Below are positions 43,743 through 52,192 of a DNA stretch of 64,000 bases, one piece after another. The position numbers and the translations under genes were made by a program. The DNA is from Streptosporangium sp040640155. Its GTDB lineage: Bacteria > Actinomycetota > Actinomycetes > Streptosporangiales > Streptosporangiaceae. The stretch is taken from contig NZ_JBFABE010000014.1 of the NCBI RefSeq assembly GCF_040640155.1, positions 62,001 to 126,000 of the forward strand, given 5' to 3'. The stretch's first letter is position 1, and each line of letters starts with the position of its first letter. The notes below the pieces were generated by a model that did not search any database, was not told where the DNA came from, and saw only the letters and a program-made list of their open reading frames with translations.

Positions 43743-44599
43743 CGGCCGTTCCCGCACGACGCCGCGAGGGCCTGTACTTCGCGATCCGCAACGGCAAGCT
43801 GCTGGCCGGCCTGGCCGTGCTGGTCCCGCTGCTGCTCCTGGCCGCCGCGGCCCCGCTGATCGGCGGCCAGGACCCCAACGCCTACGTCGCCGCCCCGGCC
43901 TCGCCGCCCTCGGCGCAGAGCTGGTTCGGCACCACCATGTTCGGCCAGGACGTCTTCTCCCAGTTCGTCTACGGACTGCGCTCCACCTTCGTCGTGGGGG
44001 CGCTCGGCGGCGGGCTGGCCGCGATCATCGGCATGACGATCGGCTTCACCGCCGGGTACCGGGGCGGCCTCGTCGACGAGGTGCTGAACATGCTCACCAA
44101 CATCGTCCTGGTGCTGCCCGCCCTGGCGGTGCTGCTGATCGTCAACGCCTACCTGGGCGTGCGCAGCGTCGGCGTGCAGGCGCTGTTCATCGGCCTGACC
44201 TCCTGGCCGTGGGCGGCCAGGGCCATCAGGGCCCAGACCTTCTCGCTGCGCTCGCGCGACTTCGTGGACCTGGCCAGGCTCAGCGGGGTGCGCACCTGGA
44301 AGATCATCGCTCGCGAGATCGCGCCCAACATGAACTCGTACCTCTTCATGACCTTCATCCTGCTGTTCGGCGGGTCGATCCTGATCGCGGCCTCGCTCGA
44401 CTTCATCGGGCTCGGGCCCAGCCAGGGCATCTCGCTCGGCCTGATGCTCAACAACGCGGCCCGCTGGAGCGCCCTGCACCTGGGGATGTGGTGGTGGTTC
44501 ATCCCGCCCGGCGCCGGGATCACCGCGATCGTCGGCGCCCTGTACGTGATGAACGTCGGCCTGGACGAGGTCTTCAACCCCCGCCTGCGGGAGCTGTAG
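43739..44599 (+). CDS. Opp-type ABC importer permease (OppC-like)
   Basis: 286-residue partner permease with the OppC features PNAYVAAPASPPSAQSWFGT, then FGQDVFSQFVYGLR, and the EAA loop SRDFVDLARLSGVRTWKIIA. It ends with a long final helix region and NVGLDEVFNPRLREL. A short gap with GAAGGAGAAGAGG leads to the first ATPase. Confidence 0.9.
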   Translation: MTAVPARRREGLYFAIRNGKLLAGLAVLVPLLLLAAAAPLIGGQDPNAYVAAPASPPSAQSWFGTTMFGQDVFSQFVYGLRSTFVVGALGGGLAAIIGMTIGFTAGYRGGLVDEVLNMLTNIVLVLPALAVLLIVNAYLGVRSVGVQALFIGLTSWPWAARAIRAQTFSLRSRDFVDLARLSGVRTWKIIAREIAPNMNSYLFMTFILLFGGSILIAASLDFIGLGPSQGISLGLMLNNAARWSALHLGMWWWFIPPGAGITAIVGALYVMNVGLDEVFNPRLREL

Positions 44600-44615
44600 T
44601 GAAGGAGAAGAGGAC

Positions 44616-45557
44616 ATGACCCTGAGCGTGCGCGACCTGAGGGTCCACTACAGGACCCTGCGCGGTGAGGTGAAGGCCCTCGACGGCGTCGGCTTCGACG
44701 TCGCCGACGGCGAGATCCTCGGCCTGGCCGGCGAGTCCGGCTGCGGCAAGACCACCCTGGGCAAGAGCCTGATCAGGATGGACGGCCGGATGCGGCTGGC
44801 CGGGGGCACCGCCGAGCTGGACGGCGAGGAGCTGCCGCTCGGCGAAGACCGCCGCATGAACCGCTTCCGCTTCGGCAAGGTCTCGCTCATCCCGCAGTAC
44901 TCGATGAGCGCGATGAACCCCACCCGGAAGATCGGGAAGATGGTCGGCGAGCTGCTCGCCTCCCGGGGCGAGAGGCTGGACCTCGTCGAGCTGGAACGCC
45001 GCCTGGACCTGGTCGAGCTCCCGCGCGACGTGCTCGGGCGCTACCCGATCGAGTTGTCGGGCGGGATGAAGCAGCGGATGGTGATGGTCATCTCCACCCT
45101 GCTCGACCCGTCCCTGCTGATCGCCGACGAGATCACCTCCGCGCTCGACGTGTCGACGCAGAAGGCCGTGGCCAGGACCCTGGTGGAGTTCCGGGACCGG
45201 GGCTTCGTCCGCAGCATGATCTTCATCACCCACGACATCTCGCTGACCTACCAGATCGCCGACACGATCATGGTCATGTACGCCGGGAAGCTGGCCGAGA
45301 AGGCCCCGGCGGGGGTGATCGTCAGCGAGCCGCGCCACCCGTACACCCGGATGCTCATCTCCTCGCTGCCCGAGGTCGGCGTCCGGCACGCCGAGCGCAG
45401 GCTGTCGGGCATCCCGGGCAGGCCGCCCTCGCTGCTCGACCCGCCCTCGGGCTGCCGGTTCCGGGACCGCTGCCCGCTGGCCTTCGAGCGGTGCGCCGAG
45501 GAGCCCCCGCCGGTCGAGGTCGCCCCCGGTCACCACGTCGCCTGCTGGAAGGCCTGA
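44616..45557 (+). CDS. Opp-type ABC importer ATPase (OppD-like)
   Basis: 313-residue ATPase. Walker A GESGCGKTT, signature LSGGMKQRMVMVISTLL, Walker B LLIADEITSALDV, H-loop FITHDIS, and the C-terminal Opp/Dpp extension with conserved cysteines (SGCRFRDRCPLAFERCAEEPP). Ile replaces the usual Pro in the Walker B/D-loop DEPTSALD. Many family members in this extension may bind a [4Fe-4S] cluster. Confidence 0.9.
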   Translation: MTLSVRDLRVHYRTLRGEVKALDGVGFDVADGEILGLAGESGCGKTTLGKSLIRMDGRMRLAGGTAELDGEELPLGEDRRMNRFRFGKVSLIPQYSMSAMNPTRKIGKMVGELLASRGERLDLVELERRLDLVELPRDVLGRYPIELSGGMKQRMVMVISTLLDPSLLIADEITSALDVSTQKAVARTLVEFRDRGFVRSMIFITHDISLTYQIADTIMVMYAGKLAEKAPAGVIVSEPRHPYTRMLISSLPEVGVRHAERRLSGIPGRPPSLLDPPSGCRFRDRCPLAFERCAEEPPPVEVAPGHHVACWKA

Positions 45558-45559
45558 CA

Positions 45560-45700
45560 TGCCCCGCGCCACCCCGGCACGCCCCGCGCCACGAGGAAGG
45601 GCGACGCCGCAGGGGCGGATCGCGCCACCGACAAGGACCGCACGGCGCGGGACGACCACGCCGGCCCCGCCCGCGCCCGCAGGAGTGAGACGATGCTGAG
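45560..45700 (+). CDS. Possible 46-residue bridging ORF between the two ATPase genes
   Basis: An ATG two bases after the OppD-like stop opens an Arg/Pro/Thr-rich frame that spans the whole 135-bp gap and runs 8 bases into the next gene. No domain and no clear Shine-Dalgarno. Weak; listed because it repeats the pattern seen at four other operon gaps. Confidence 0.12.
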
Positions 45701-46595
45701 CCTCGAAGGGGTCACCAAGACCTACCGGGTCGGTGCCTTCGGCACCTCCACCCTCACCGCCGTCGACGACGTGAGCCTCGACCTGGCGCCGGGGGAGGTG
45801 GTCTCCCTCATCGGCGAGAGCGGCAGCGGCAAGACGACCCTGGGCAAGATGGTCCTCGGGCTGCTCTCCCCGACCAGGGGGAGGATCACCCTCGACGGCG
45901 AGCGGGCCAGGCCAGGGAAGGCGTACTACCGGCACGTGCAGGGCGTCTTCCAGGACCCGTTCAGCTGCTACAACCCGGTCTTCAAGGCCGACCGGGTGCT
46001 CACGATGATCAGGAACGAGTACTTCCCCGGCGTCGCCGACCCCGAGTGGCAGGGCAGGATCGAGACCTCGCTCGCCGACGTCGGCCTCGACCCCGGCCAG
46101 ATCCTGGGCCGCTACCCGCACCAGCTCAGCGGCGGCCAGCTCCAGCGCCTGCTGATCGCCAGGGCGCTGCTGCTCGACCTGCGGTACCTGGTCGCCGACG
46201 AGATCACCAGCATGCTGGACGCCTCCACCAGGATCGACGTCCTCAACCTGCTCGCCGACCTCAAGGCGCGCGGGCTGGGGGTGCTGTTCGTCACCCACGA
46301 CCTGTCGCTGGGCAACTACATCAGCGAGCGGGCCGTGGTGCTGTACCGGGGGCGGGTGGTGGAGTCCGGCTCCACCTCGGCCGTCTTCGGCAACCCCCTG
46401 CACCCGTACACGATCAGGCTGCTGTCGTCGGTGCCGAGGCTGACCGCCCGCTGGGGCGGCGACGAGGACACCGGGTCCGGCGAGGTGCCGGCGCCGGACG
46501 ACCACGACGGGCCCTCCTCGCTCGTGGAGGCCGAGCCCGGCCATCTCGTCCGGCGCGCCGGCGCCGGCCCCAAGTCGCTGAGGAGCGTGAGTTGA
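45693..46595 (+). CDS. Opp-type ABC importer ATPase (OppF-like)
   Basis: 300-residue second ATPase. Walker A GESGSGKTT, Q-loop VFQDPFSCYNPV, signature LSGGQLQRLLIARAL, Walker B YLVADEITSMLDAST, H-loop FVTHDLS. As in its partner, Ile replaces the Walker B proline (DEIT instead of DEPT). The last 40 residues form a divergent acidic/Pro-rich tail. The stop is overlapped by the TTG start of the beta-mannosidase. Confidence 0.9.
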   Translation: MLSLEGVTKTYRVGAFGTSTLTAVDDVSLDLAPGEVVSLIGESGSGKTTLGKMVLGLLSPTRGRITLDGERARPGKAYYRHVQGVFQDPFSCYNPVFKADRVLTMIRNEYFPGVADPEWQGRIETSLADVGLDPGQILGRYPHQLSGGQLQRLLIARALLLDLRYLVADEITSMLDASTRIDVLNLLADLKARGLGVLFVTHDLSLGNYISERAVVLYRGRVVESGSTSAVFGNPLHPYTIRLLSSVPRLTARWGGDEDTGSGEVPAPDDHDGPSSLVEAEPGHLVRRAGAGPKSLRSVS

Positions 46596-49177
46596 GCACC
46601 GAGCCGATGACCGAGCCGATGACTGAGCCGATGACCGAGCCGATGACCGAGCCGATGACCGAGCGGGGCACCGGGCCGGGCGTCCGGCCGGGCACCGGCC
46701 CGGGGCTCGCCCCGGGGACCACGTTCAGGACGCTGCACGACGGGTGGACCCTCCGGCAGGTGGACGGGGAGGTCTCCGGCGTCCCGGCCACGGTGCCCGG
46801 GTGCGTGCACACCGACCTGCTGGCCGCCGGGCTCATCGACGACCCCTACCTCGACGACAACGAGAACCGGCTGACCTGGATCGGCCGCTCTCCTTGGGAG
46901 TACGAGACGGTCTTCGACTGGCACGACGACGGGCACGAGCGCGCCGACCTGGTCTGCGAGGGCCTGGACACCGTCGCCGTCGTCGAGCTCAACGGCGTGG
47001 AGGTCGCGTCCACGGCCAACCAGCACCGCTCCTACCGCCTGCCCGTGCGCGAGCTGCTGCGCGAGGGCGGCAACACGCTGCGGGTGCGTTTCGCCTCCCC
47101 GGTGGCCTACGCCGAGGCGCGCCGGGCCGAGCTGGGCGAGCGGCCCGGCGCCTACGAGGCGCCGTACCAGTTCATCCGCAAGATGGCCTGCAACTTCGGC
47201 TGGGACTGGGGCCCGGCCCTGGTCACCTCCGGCATCTGGCGGCCGATCGGGCTGCACTCCTGGAGCGGGACCCGGCTGGCCGGGGTCAGACCGCTGGTGC
47301 GCACCGACGGGCCGGACGGCCTCGTCGAGGTGCACGTCACCCTGGAGCACTCCGGCGGGCCCTCGTCGTCCGCCCAGACCCCGGTGACCGTGACGGCCTC
47401 GGTCGCGGGCGTCCGGTGCGAGGCGCGGACGGCCCCCGGCGAGCGCGAGGCCGTCCTGACGCTGCGGGTGCCCGGCGCGGAACGCTGGTGGCCACGCGGG
47501 TACGGCGCCCAGCACCGCCACGAGCTGACGGTGAGCCTCGGTGACGCGCCGTCCGCCGGCCCCGGGGCGCACGACGGGTCCGGGGCGTCCGGGACCTCCG
47601 GAAGGGGCGAGCCGGCCGGGCGGCGGTGGAGGGGCCTGATCGGGTTCCGCGACGTCCGGCTGGACCGGACCGGCGACGCCTTCACCGTGGTGGTCAACGA
47701 CGTGCCGGTGTTCGTACGCGGCGTCAACTGGATCCCCGACGACTGCTTCCCGGCCAGGATCACCCGCGACCGCCTGGCCGAGCGCTTCGGCCAGGCCGCC
47801 GGGGCGGGGGTCAACCTGCTGCGGATCTGGGGCGGCGGCCTGTACGAGAGCGAGGACTTCTACGACCTGGCCGACGAGCTGGGCCTGCTGGTGTGGCAGG
47901 ACTTCCCGTTCGCCTGCGCCGCCTACCCCGAGGAGGAGCCCTTCGCCTCCGAGGTCGAGGCCGAGGCGCGCGAGAACGTCGCCCGCCTGGCCTGGCGCCC
48001 GTCGCTGGCGCTGTGGTGCGGCAACAACGAGGTGCTGGAGGGCCACGCCGACTGGGGCTGGCGCGAGAGCCTGGGCGAGCGCACCTGGGGGGCGGGCTTC
48101 TTCCACGACCTGCTCCCGTCGGTCGTCGCCGAGCTGGACCCCACCCGCCCCTACTGGCCGGGCAGTCCCTACTCCGGCGGCCCAGAGCTGCCCCCCAACG
48201 ACCCGTCACGCGGGACCCTGCACATCTGGGACGTGTGGAACCGCGAGGACTACACCCGCTACGGCGACTACCGGCCCCGCTTCGTGGCCGAGTTCGGCTT
48301 CCAGGGGCCGCCGGTGCACGCCACGCTGCGCGCCGCCGTCAGCGGCGAGCTGGCCGCCGACGCGCCCCTGGTGCTGCACCACCAGAAGGCGCACGAGGGC
48401 AACGCCAAGCTGCTGCGCGGCCTGGGCGAGCACCTGCCCGCGCCGCGCACCTACGACGACTGGCACTACCTGACCCAGCTCAACCAGGCCAGGGCGGTCG
48501 CCTACGGCATCGAGCGCTTCCGTGCCCAGGCCCCCTACTGCGCGGGCACGATCGTGTGGCAGCTCAACGACTGCTGGCCGGTCACCTCCTGGTCGGCCGT
48601 CGACGGCGCCGGGCGGCGCAAGCCCCTGTGGTACGCGTTGCGCCGCGTCTACGACGACCGCCTGCTGACCGTCGCCGACGGCGCCGTGGCCGTGATCAAC
48701 GACGGCCCCGAGCCGTGGGCGGGCGAGCTGGAGCTGCTGCGCCTCGCCCTGGACGGCGAGCCGCTGGCCAAGGAGACGGCCGCCGTCGAGGTGGCACCCC
48801 GCTCGGTGGCCGCCGTCGCGCTGCCCGGCCCGGTCGCGACCCCGGGAGACCCCACCGCCGAACTGCTCGTGGCCAGGCTCGGCGACCGGCGCGCCGTCTC
48901 CTTCTTCGCCGAGGACACCCGGGTGGCGTTCCCGCGCGCCGCCCACCGCGCCGAGGTGACCGCGGTGGCCGGCGGCCTGGACGTCACCGTCACCGCCGGG
49001 ACCGTCCTGCGCGAGCTGGCCCTGTTCCCCGACCGCCTCGACCCGGCGGCCTCGGTCGACGACATGCTGGTGACGCTCCTCCCCGGCGAGAGCGTCACCT
49101 TCCACGTCACCACCGACCGCGAGCTCGACCCGGCCGCGCTCGTCACCCGCCCGGTCCTGCGCTGCGTCAACGACTGA
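46592..49177 (+). CDS. Beta-mannosidase, GH2
   Basis: About 861-residue intracellular exo-glycosidase that removes non-reducing beta-mannosyl residues. GH2 features are a sugar-binding jelly-roll (WTLRQVDGEVSGVPATVPGCVHTDL in parts, CNFGWDWGP), then the catalytic barrel with RIWGGGLYESEDFYDLADEL, the acid/base E480 in LWCGNNEVLEG and the nucleophile E567 in FVAEFGFQGPP. No signal peptide is seen. TTG 46592, spaced six bases from AGGAG, is the best-placed start; five in-frame ATGs follow in a 12-bp tandem repeat. It ends the importer operon and gives it its inferred mannan role. Confidence 0.9.
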   Translation: MSTEPMTEPMTEPMTEPMTEPMTERGTGPGVRPGTGPGLAPGTTFRTLHDGWTLRQVDGEVSGVPATVPGCVHTDLLAAGLIDDPYLDDNENRLTWIGRSPWEYETVFDWHDDGHERADLVCEGLDTVAVVELNGVEVASTANQHRSYRLPVRELLREGGNTLRVRFASPVAYAEARRAELGERPGAYEAPYQFIRKMACNFGWDWGPALVTSGIWRPIGLHSWSGTRLAGVRPLVRTDGPDGLVEVHVTLEHSGGPSSSAQTPVTVTASVAGVRCEARTAPGEREAVLTLRVPGAERWWPRGYGAQHRHELTVSLGDAPSAGPGAHDGSGASGTSGRGEPAGRRWRGLIGFRDVRLDRTGDAFTVVVNDVPVFVRGVNWIPDDCFPARITRDRLAERFGQAAGAGVNLLRIWGGGLYESEDFYDLADELGLLVWQDFPFACAAYPEEEPFASEVEAEARENVARLAWRPSLALWCGNNEVLEGHADWGWRESLGERTWGAGFFHDLLPSVVAELDPTRPYWPGSPYSGGPELPPNDPSRGTLHIWDVWNREDYTRYGDYRPRFVAEFGFQGPPVHATLRAAVSGELAADAPLVLHHQKAHEGNAKLLRGLGEHLPAPRTYDDWHYLTQLNQARAVAYGIERFRAQAPYCAGTIVWQLNDCWPVTSWSAVDGAGRRKPLWYALRRVYDDRLLTVADGAVAVINDGPEPWAGELELLRLALDGEPLAKETAAVEVAPRSVAAVALPGPVATPGDPTAELLVARLGDRRAVSFFAEDTRVAFPRAAHRAEVTAVAGGLDVTVTAGTVLRELALFPDRLDPAASVDDMLVTLLPGESVTFHVTTDRELDPAALVTRPVLRCVND
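46595..46666 (+). repeat. 12-bp tandem repeat at the 5' end of the beta-mannosidase gene
   Basis: The unit ATGACCGAGCCG (Met-Thr-Glu-Pro) is repeated so that ATG codons fall at 46607, 46619, 46631, 46643 and 46655, preceded by a partial unit. One copy has ACT in place of ACC, and the last ends GAGCGG. All copies are in frame, so copy-number changes would alter tail length and alternative starts but not the frame. Confidence 0.85.
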
Positions 49178-49202
49178 GCCCGCCCGCGACGGCCCGCCCG
49201 GT

Positions 49203-49230
49203 CCGGACGGGGACGCGACCCCCCGTCCGG
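49203..49230 (+). terminator. Hairpin terminator after the beta-mannosidase gene
   Basis: CCGGACGGGG (49203-49212) pairs perfectly with CCCCGTCCGG (49221-49230) around an 8-base loop, 26 bases after the stop codon. Confidence 0.75.
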
Positions 49231-49334
49231 CCCGATCATCGGACGGATCGCGTCCCGGAGCGTGGACCCGCACACGCGGAGGCCGGTCGGCCCGTTAGGC
49301 TTGACGCGCACATCCGACGACGCCGAGAGTGATC

Positions 49335-49598
49335 ATGAAGACCTTCGAAGAGCTGTACGCCGAGCTGTCCGACAAGGCGCGCACCCGGCCCGAGGGCTCG
49401 GGCACCGTGGCCGCGCTGGACGCCGGGGTCCACGCCATCGGCAAGAAGGTCGTGGAGGAGGCCGCCGAGAGCTGGATGGCGGCCGAGCACGAGTCGAACG
49501 AGCGGGCGGCCGAGGAGATCTCCCAGCTCCTCTACCACGTGCAGGTCCTCATGATCGCCAAGGGGATCGGGCTGGACGAGGTCTACAAGCATCTGTGA
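49335..49598 (+). CDS. hisE: Phosphoribosyl-ATP pyrophosphatase
   Basis: 87-residue enzyme hydrolysing phosphoribosyl-ATP to phosphoribosyl-AMP, step 2 of histidine synthesis. All-alpha MazG-like fold with KTFEELYAELSDKART, the GTVAALDAGVHAIGKKVVEEAAE metal-binding helices in parts, and the ISQLLYHVQVLM helix. ATG at 49335 (MKTFEEL); a GTG two codons earlier is possible. Followed 62 bp later by hisG, the usual actinobacterial pair. Confidence 0.95.
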   Translation: MKTFEELYAELSDKARTRPEGSGTVAALDAGVHAIGKKVVEEAAESWMAAEHESNERAAEEISQLLYHVQVLMIAKGIGLDEVYKHL

Positions 49599-49659
49599 GC
49601 CGGTGCGCCCGGCTTCCGGTCTCGCAGGCAGATCCCGTCCACACCTAAGGAAACCCGCC

Positions 49660-50505
49660 ATGCTCCGTCTCGCCGTACCCAACAAGGGCGCCCTCACCGA
49701 GGGGGCCCAGACGATCCTCAAGGAAGCCGGGTACCGGGCCCGCAAGGACAGCAAGGAACTCGTGGTCGTCGACCCGGAGAACTCCTGCGAGCTGTTCTTC
49801 CTGCGTCCCAAGGACATCGCCGTCTACGTCGGCGAGGGCACCCTGGACGCCGGGATCACCGGCCGTGACATGCTGCACGACTCCGGGGCGCAGGTCGAGG
49901 AGCTCATCCCGCTCGGCTTCGGCCGCTCCACCTTCCGTTTCGCCGCCAACCCCGGCGACTTCGACTCCGTCGTCGACCTCAAGGGCAAGCGCGTCGCCAC
50001 CGCGTACGCGGGACTGCTGGAGTCCTACCTCGCCGAGCGGGGCGTCGAGGCCAGGGTGATCAAGCTGGACGGCGCGGTCGAGACCGCCATCCGGCTCGGC
50101 GTGGCCGACGCCGTGGCCGACGTCGTGGAGACCGGCACCACGCTGCGCAACATCGGCCTGGAGGTCTTCGGCGAGCCGATCGCGCACTCCGAGGGCGTGC
50201 TGATCAAGCAGGTCGGCGCGGCCGAGGCCCCGGGCCTGCGCCAGCTCATCCGCCGCCTGCAGGGCGTGCTGATGGCGCGCGACTACGTGATGATGGACTA
50301 CGACATCCGTGCCGAGCGGATCGAGGAGGCCATCGCCCTCACCCCCGGCATGGAGGGCCCGACGGTCTCCCCGCTGCACCGGGAGGGGTGGGTCGCGGTC
50401 CGCGCCATGGTGCCGCGCAAGGGCCACCAGCAGATCATGGACGAGCTCTCGGAGATCGGCGCCAAGGCGATCCTGGTGACCGCCATCTTCGCCTGCCGCG
50501 TCTGA
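49660..50505 (+). CDS. hisG: ATP phosphoribosyltransferase, long form
   Basis: 281-residue first enzyme of histidine synthesis, condensing ATP and PRPP. LRLAVPNKGALTEGAQTIL opens the protein, followed by the PRPP loop region ADVVETGTTLRNIGLEV and a C-terminal regulatory domain of about 75 residues (VAVRAMVPRKGHQQIMDELSEIGAKAILV in parts) that binds histidine for feedback inhibition. ATG at 49660 with TAAGGA upstream. Confidence 0.96.
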   Translation: MLRLAVPNKGALTEGAQTILKEAGYRARKDSKELVVVDPENSCELFFLRPKDIAVYVGEGTLDAGITGRDMLHDSGAQVEELIPLGFGRSTFRFAANPGDFDSVVDLKGKRVATAYAGLLESYLAERGVEARVIKLDGAVETAIRLGVADAVADVVETGTTLRNIGLEVFGEPIAHSEGVLIKQVGAAEAPGLRQLIRRLQGVLMARDYVMMDYDIRAERIEEAIALTPGMEGPTVSPLHREGWVAVRAMVPRKGHQQIMDELSEIGAKAILVTAIFACRV

Positions 50506-50514
50506 CAAATGTCA
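50503..50514 (+). promoter_or_regulatory. Palindrome TGACA-AA-TGTCA before the ABC/two-component operon
   Basis: A perfect 5-bp inverted repeat around AA includes the hisG stop codon and lies 59 bases before the ATPase ATG. It is a plausible binding site for the NarL-type response regulator at 53306 controlling its own operon. Confidence 0.45.
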
Positions 50515-50573
50515 CCGCCGAACCCGGAGGAGTGGCACTGCGGATCGGCGCCGGGCGCTCCTAGCGTTGGGGC

Positions 50574-51458
50574 ATGAACGCGATCACCTTCACCGACGTG
50601 AGCAAGAGCTACGGGGACGTGCTCGCCGTCGACAGCCTGGATCTCACCGTCGAGGCAGGGCGGACCGTCGCCCTGCTCGGCCCCAACGGGGCCGGGAAGT
50701 CGACCTCGATCGGCATGCTGCTCGGCCTGACCCGTCCCACCCGCGGCCGCGTGGAGGTGCTGGGCGGTTCCCCCGACGAGGCCGTCGCCCGCGGCGACAT
50801 CGGGGCCATGCCGCAGACCGGCGACCTCATCCCCGAGCTCACGGTCCGCGAGACGGTCGACTTCGTCCGGCGGCTCTACCCCGAGCCGCTCGGCCTCGAC
50901 GAGGTCCTGGCGATGGCCGATCTCACCGACCTCGCGCGGCGGCGCGCCGACAGGCTGTCCGGCGGGCAGGCGCAGCGGGTCAGGTTCGCCCTGGCCGTCG
51001 CCGGGGCGCCCAGGCTGCTGGTGCTGGACGAGCCGACCGCGGCCATGGACGTGGAGTCGCGGCTGCGGTTCTGGGAGAGCATGCGCGCCTACGCCGCCGG
51101 GGGCCGCACGGTCCTGTTCGCCACCCACTACATGCAGGAGGCCGACGAGAACTCCGACCGGGTCGTCGTCATCGCCAGGGGCCGGATCGTGGCCGACGGC
51201 ACCGCCGACCAGATCAAGGCGGGCAACGGCGGGCACGTCGTCCGCTTCTCCCTCGGCGGGCAGGCCGTCGCCGGCCTCGACGCCCTGCCCGGGGTCGTGG
51301 CGGTGGAGGTCGCCGACGGCGCCGCGCTGCTGCGCACCGCCGATCCCGACGCCACCGTGGCGGCCCTGTACCGCGGCACCTCGCTGGACGTCCGCGACCT
51401 CAGGATCACCGGCGCCGACCTCGAAGACGCCTTCCTCGCCCTCACCCGGGAGCCGTGA
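50574..51458 (+). CDS. ABC-2 type exporter ATPase of a two-component-linked system
   Basis: 294-residue ATPase: Walker A GPNGAGKST, Q-loop MPQTGDLIP, signature LSGGQAQRVRFALAVA, Walker B LLVLDEPTAAMD and H-loop ATHYMQE, with a C-terminal domain of about 80 residues. First gene of an ATPase-permease-kinase-regulator operon of a kind often tied to envelope stress or peptide-antibiotic resistance. Confidence 0.9.
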   Translation: MNAITFTDVSKSYGDVLAVDSLDLTVEAGRTVALLGPNGAGKSTSIGMLLGLTRPTRGRVEVLGGSPDEAVARGDIGAMPQTGDLIPELTVRETVDFVRRLYPEPLGLDEVLAMADLTDLARRRADRLSGGQAQRVRFALAVAGAPRLLVLDEPTAAMDVESRLRFWESMRAYAAGGRTVLFATHYMQEADENSDRVVVIARGRIVADGTADQIKAGNGGHVVRFSLGGQAVAGLDALPGVVAVEVADGAALLRTADPDATVAALYRGTSLDVRDLRITGADLEDAFLALTREP

Positions 51459-52192
51459 TGCCGAACCACATCAGGATCGAAGCCCTGCGGATGCTGCGCA
51501 ACAAGCGCTACGCCATCTTCGTGGTCGGCTTCCCCGTGGTGTTCTACCTGGTCTTCTCCAGCGTGTGGGGCGACGGGATCAGCGCCGACGGGGCCAGGGC
51601 CTCCGCCGTCCTCATGGTCTCCATGGGCGCCTACGGGGCGATCGCTGCCTCCATGATGAGCACCGCCGTGCCGTGGGCGCAGGAGAGGCGGTCCGGCTGG
51701 CTGCGCCAGTTGCGGACCACCCCGTTGCCCGGCTGGTCGATCATCGTCACCAAGCTGGTCACCTCGCTGCTGCTGGTGCTCCCGTCCCTGCTGCTGGTCT
51801 GCCTGGCCGCGGTCCTCTTCCAGGGCGTCCGGCTGACGGCGGCGGAGTGGCTGTCGCTGATCCCGATCCTGTGGATCGGCGCCGTGCCGTTCGCCGCGCT
51901 CGGCCTGACGATCGGCTCGCTGCTGCCCGGGGACACCGCCCAGTCGGCCGCGATGGTCGGGGTGTTCGGGCTGGCGCTCCTGGGGGGTCTGTGGTTCCCT
52001 GTGGAGATCATGCCCGAGGCCATGAGGACCGTCGCCCAGGTGCTGCCCTCCTTCTCCTACGCCGACATCGGCCGGCACATCGTCGCGGGAAGCGCGCCGC
52101 CGGTGTCCGAGGTGGTGACGGTCGTGGCCTGGGCCGCCGGGCTCTGCGTCGTCGCGGTGCTCACCTACCGCCGGGCCCTCGCCCGCGCATGA
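51458..52192 (+). CDS. ABC-2 type exporter permease
   Basis: 244-residue six-helix permease of the ABC-2 family: MLRNKRYAIFVVGFPVVFYLVFSSVW at the start in parts, QERRSGWLRQLRTTPLPGW before helix 3, and LGGLWFPVEIMPEAMRTVAQVLPSFS with the typical ABC-2 signature. ATG at 51458 overlaps the ATPase stop by one base. Ends in ATGA with the kinase gene. Confidence 0.9.
   Translation: MPNHIRIEALRMLRNKRYAIFVVGFPVVFYLVFSSVWGDGISADGARASAVLMVSMGAYGAIAASMMSTAVPWAQERRSGWLRQLRTTPLPGWSIIVTKLVTSLLLVLPSLLLVCLAAVLFQGVRLTAAEWLSLIPILWIGAVPFAALGLTIGSLLPGDTAQSAAMVGVFGLALLGGLWFPVEIMPEAMRTVAQVLPSFSYADIGRHIVAGSAPPVSEVVTVVAWAAGLCVVAVLTYRRALARA

Noticed and set aside
46595..46666. Phase-variation switch at the beta-mannosidase start
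   Set aside because: The repeat unit is 12 bp, so copy-number change never shifts the frame; only tail-length or start-choice effects remain possible.
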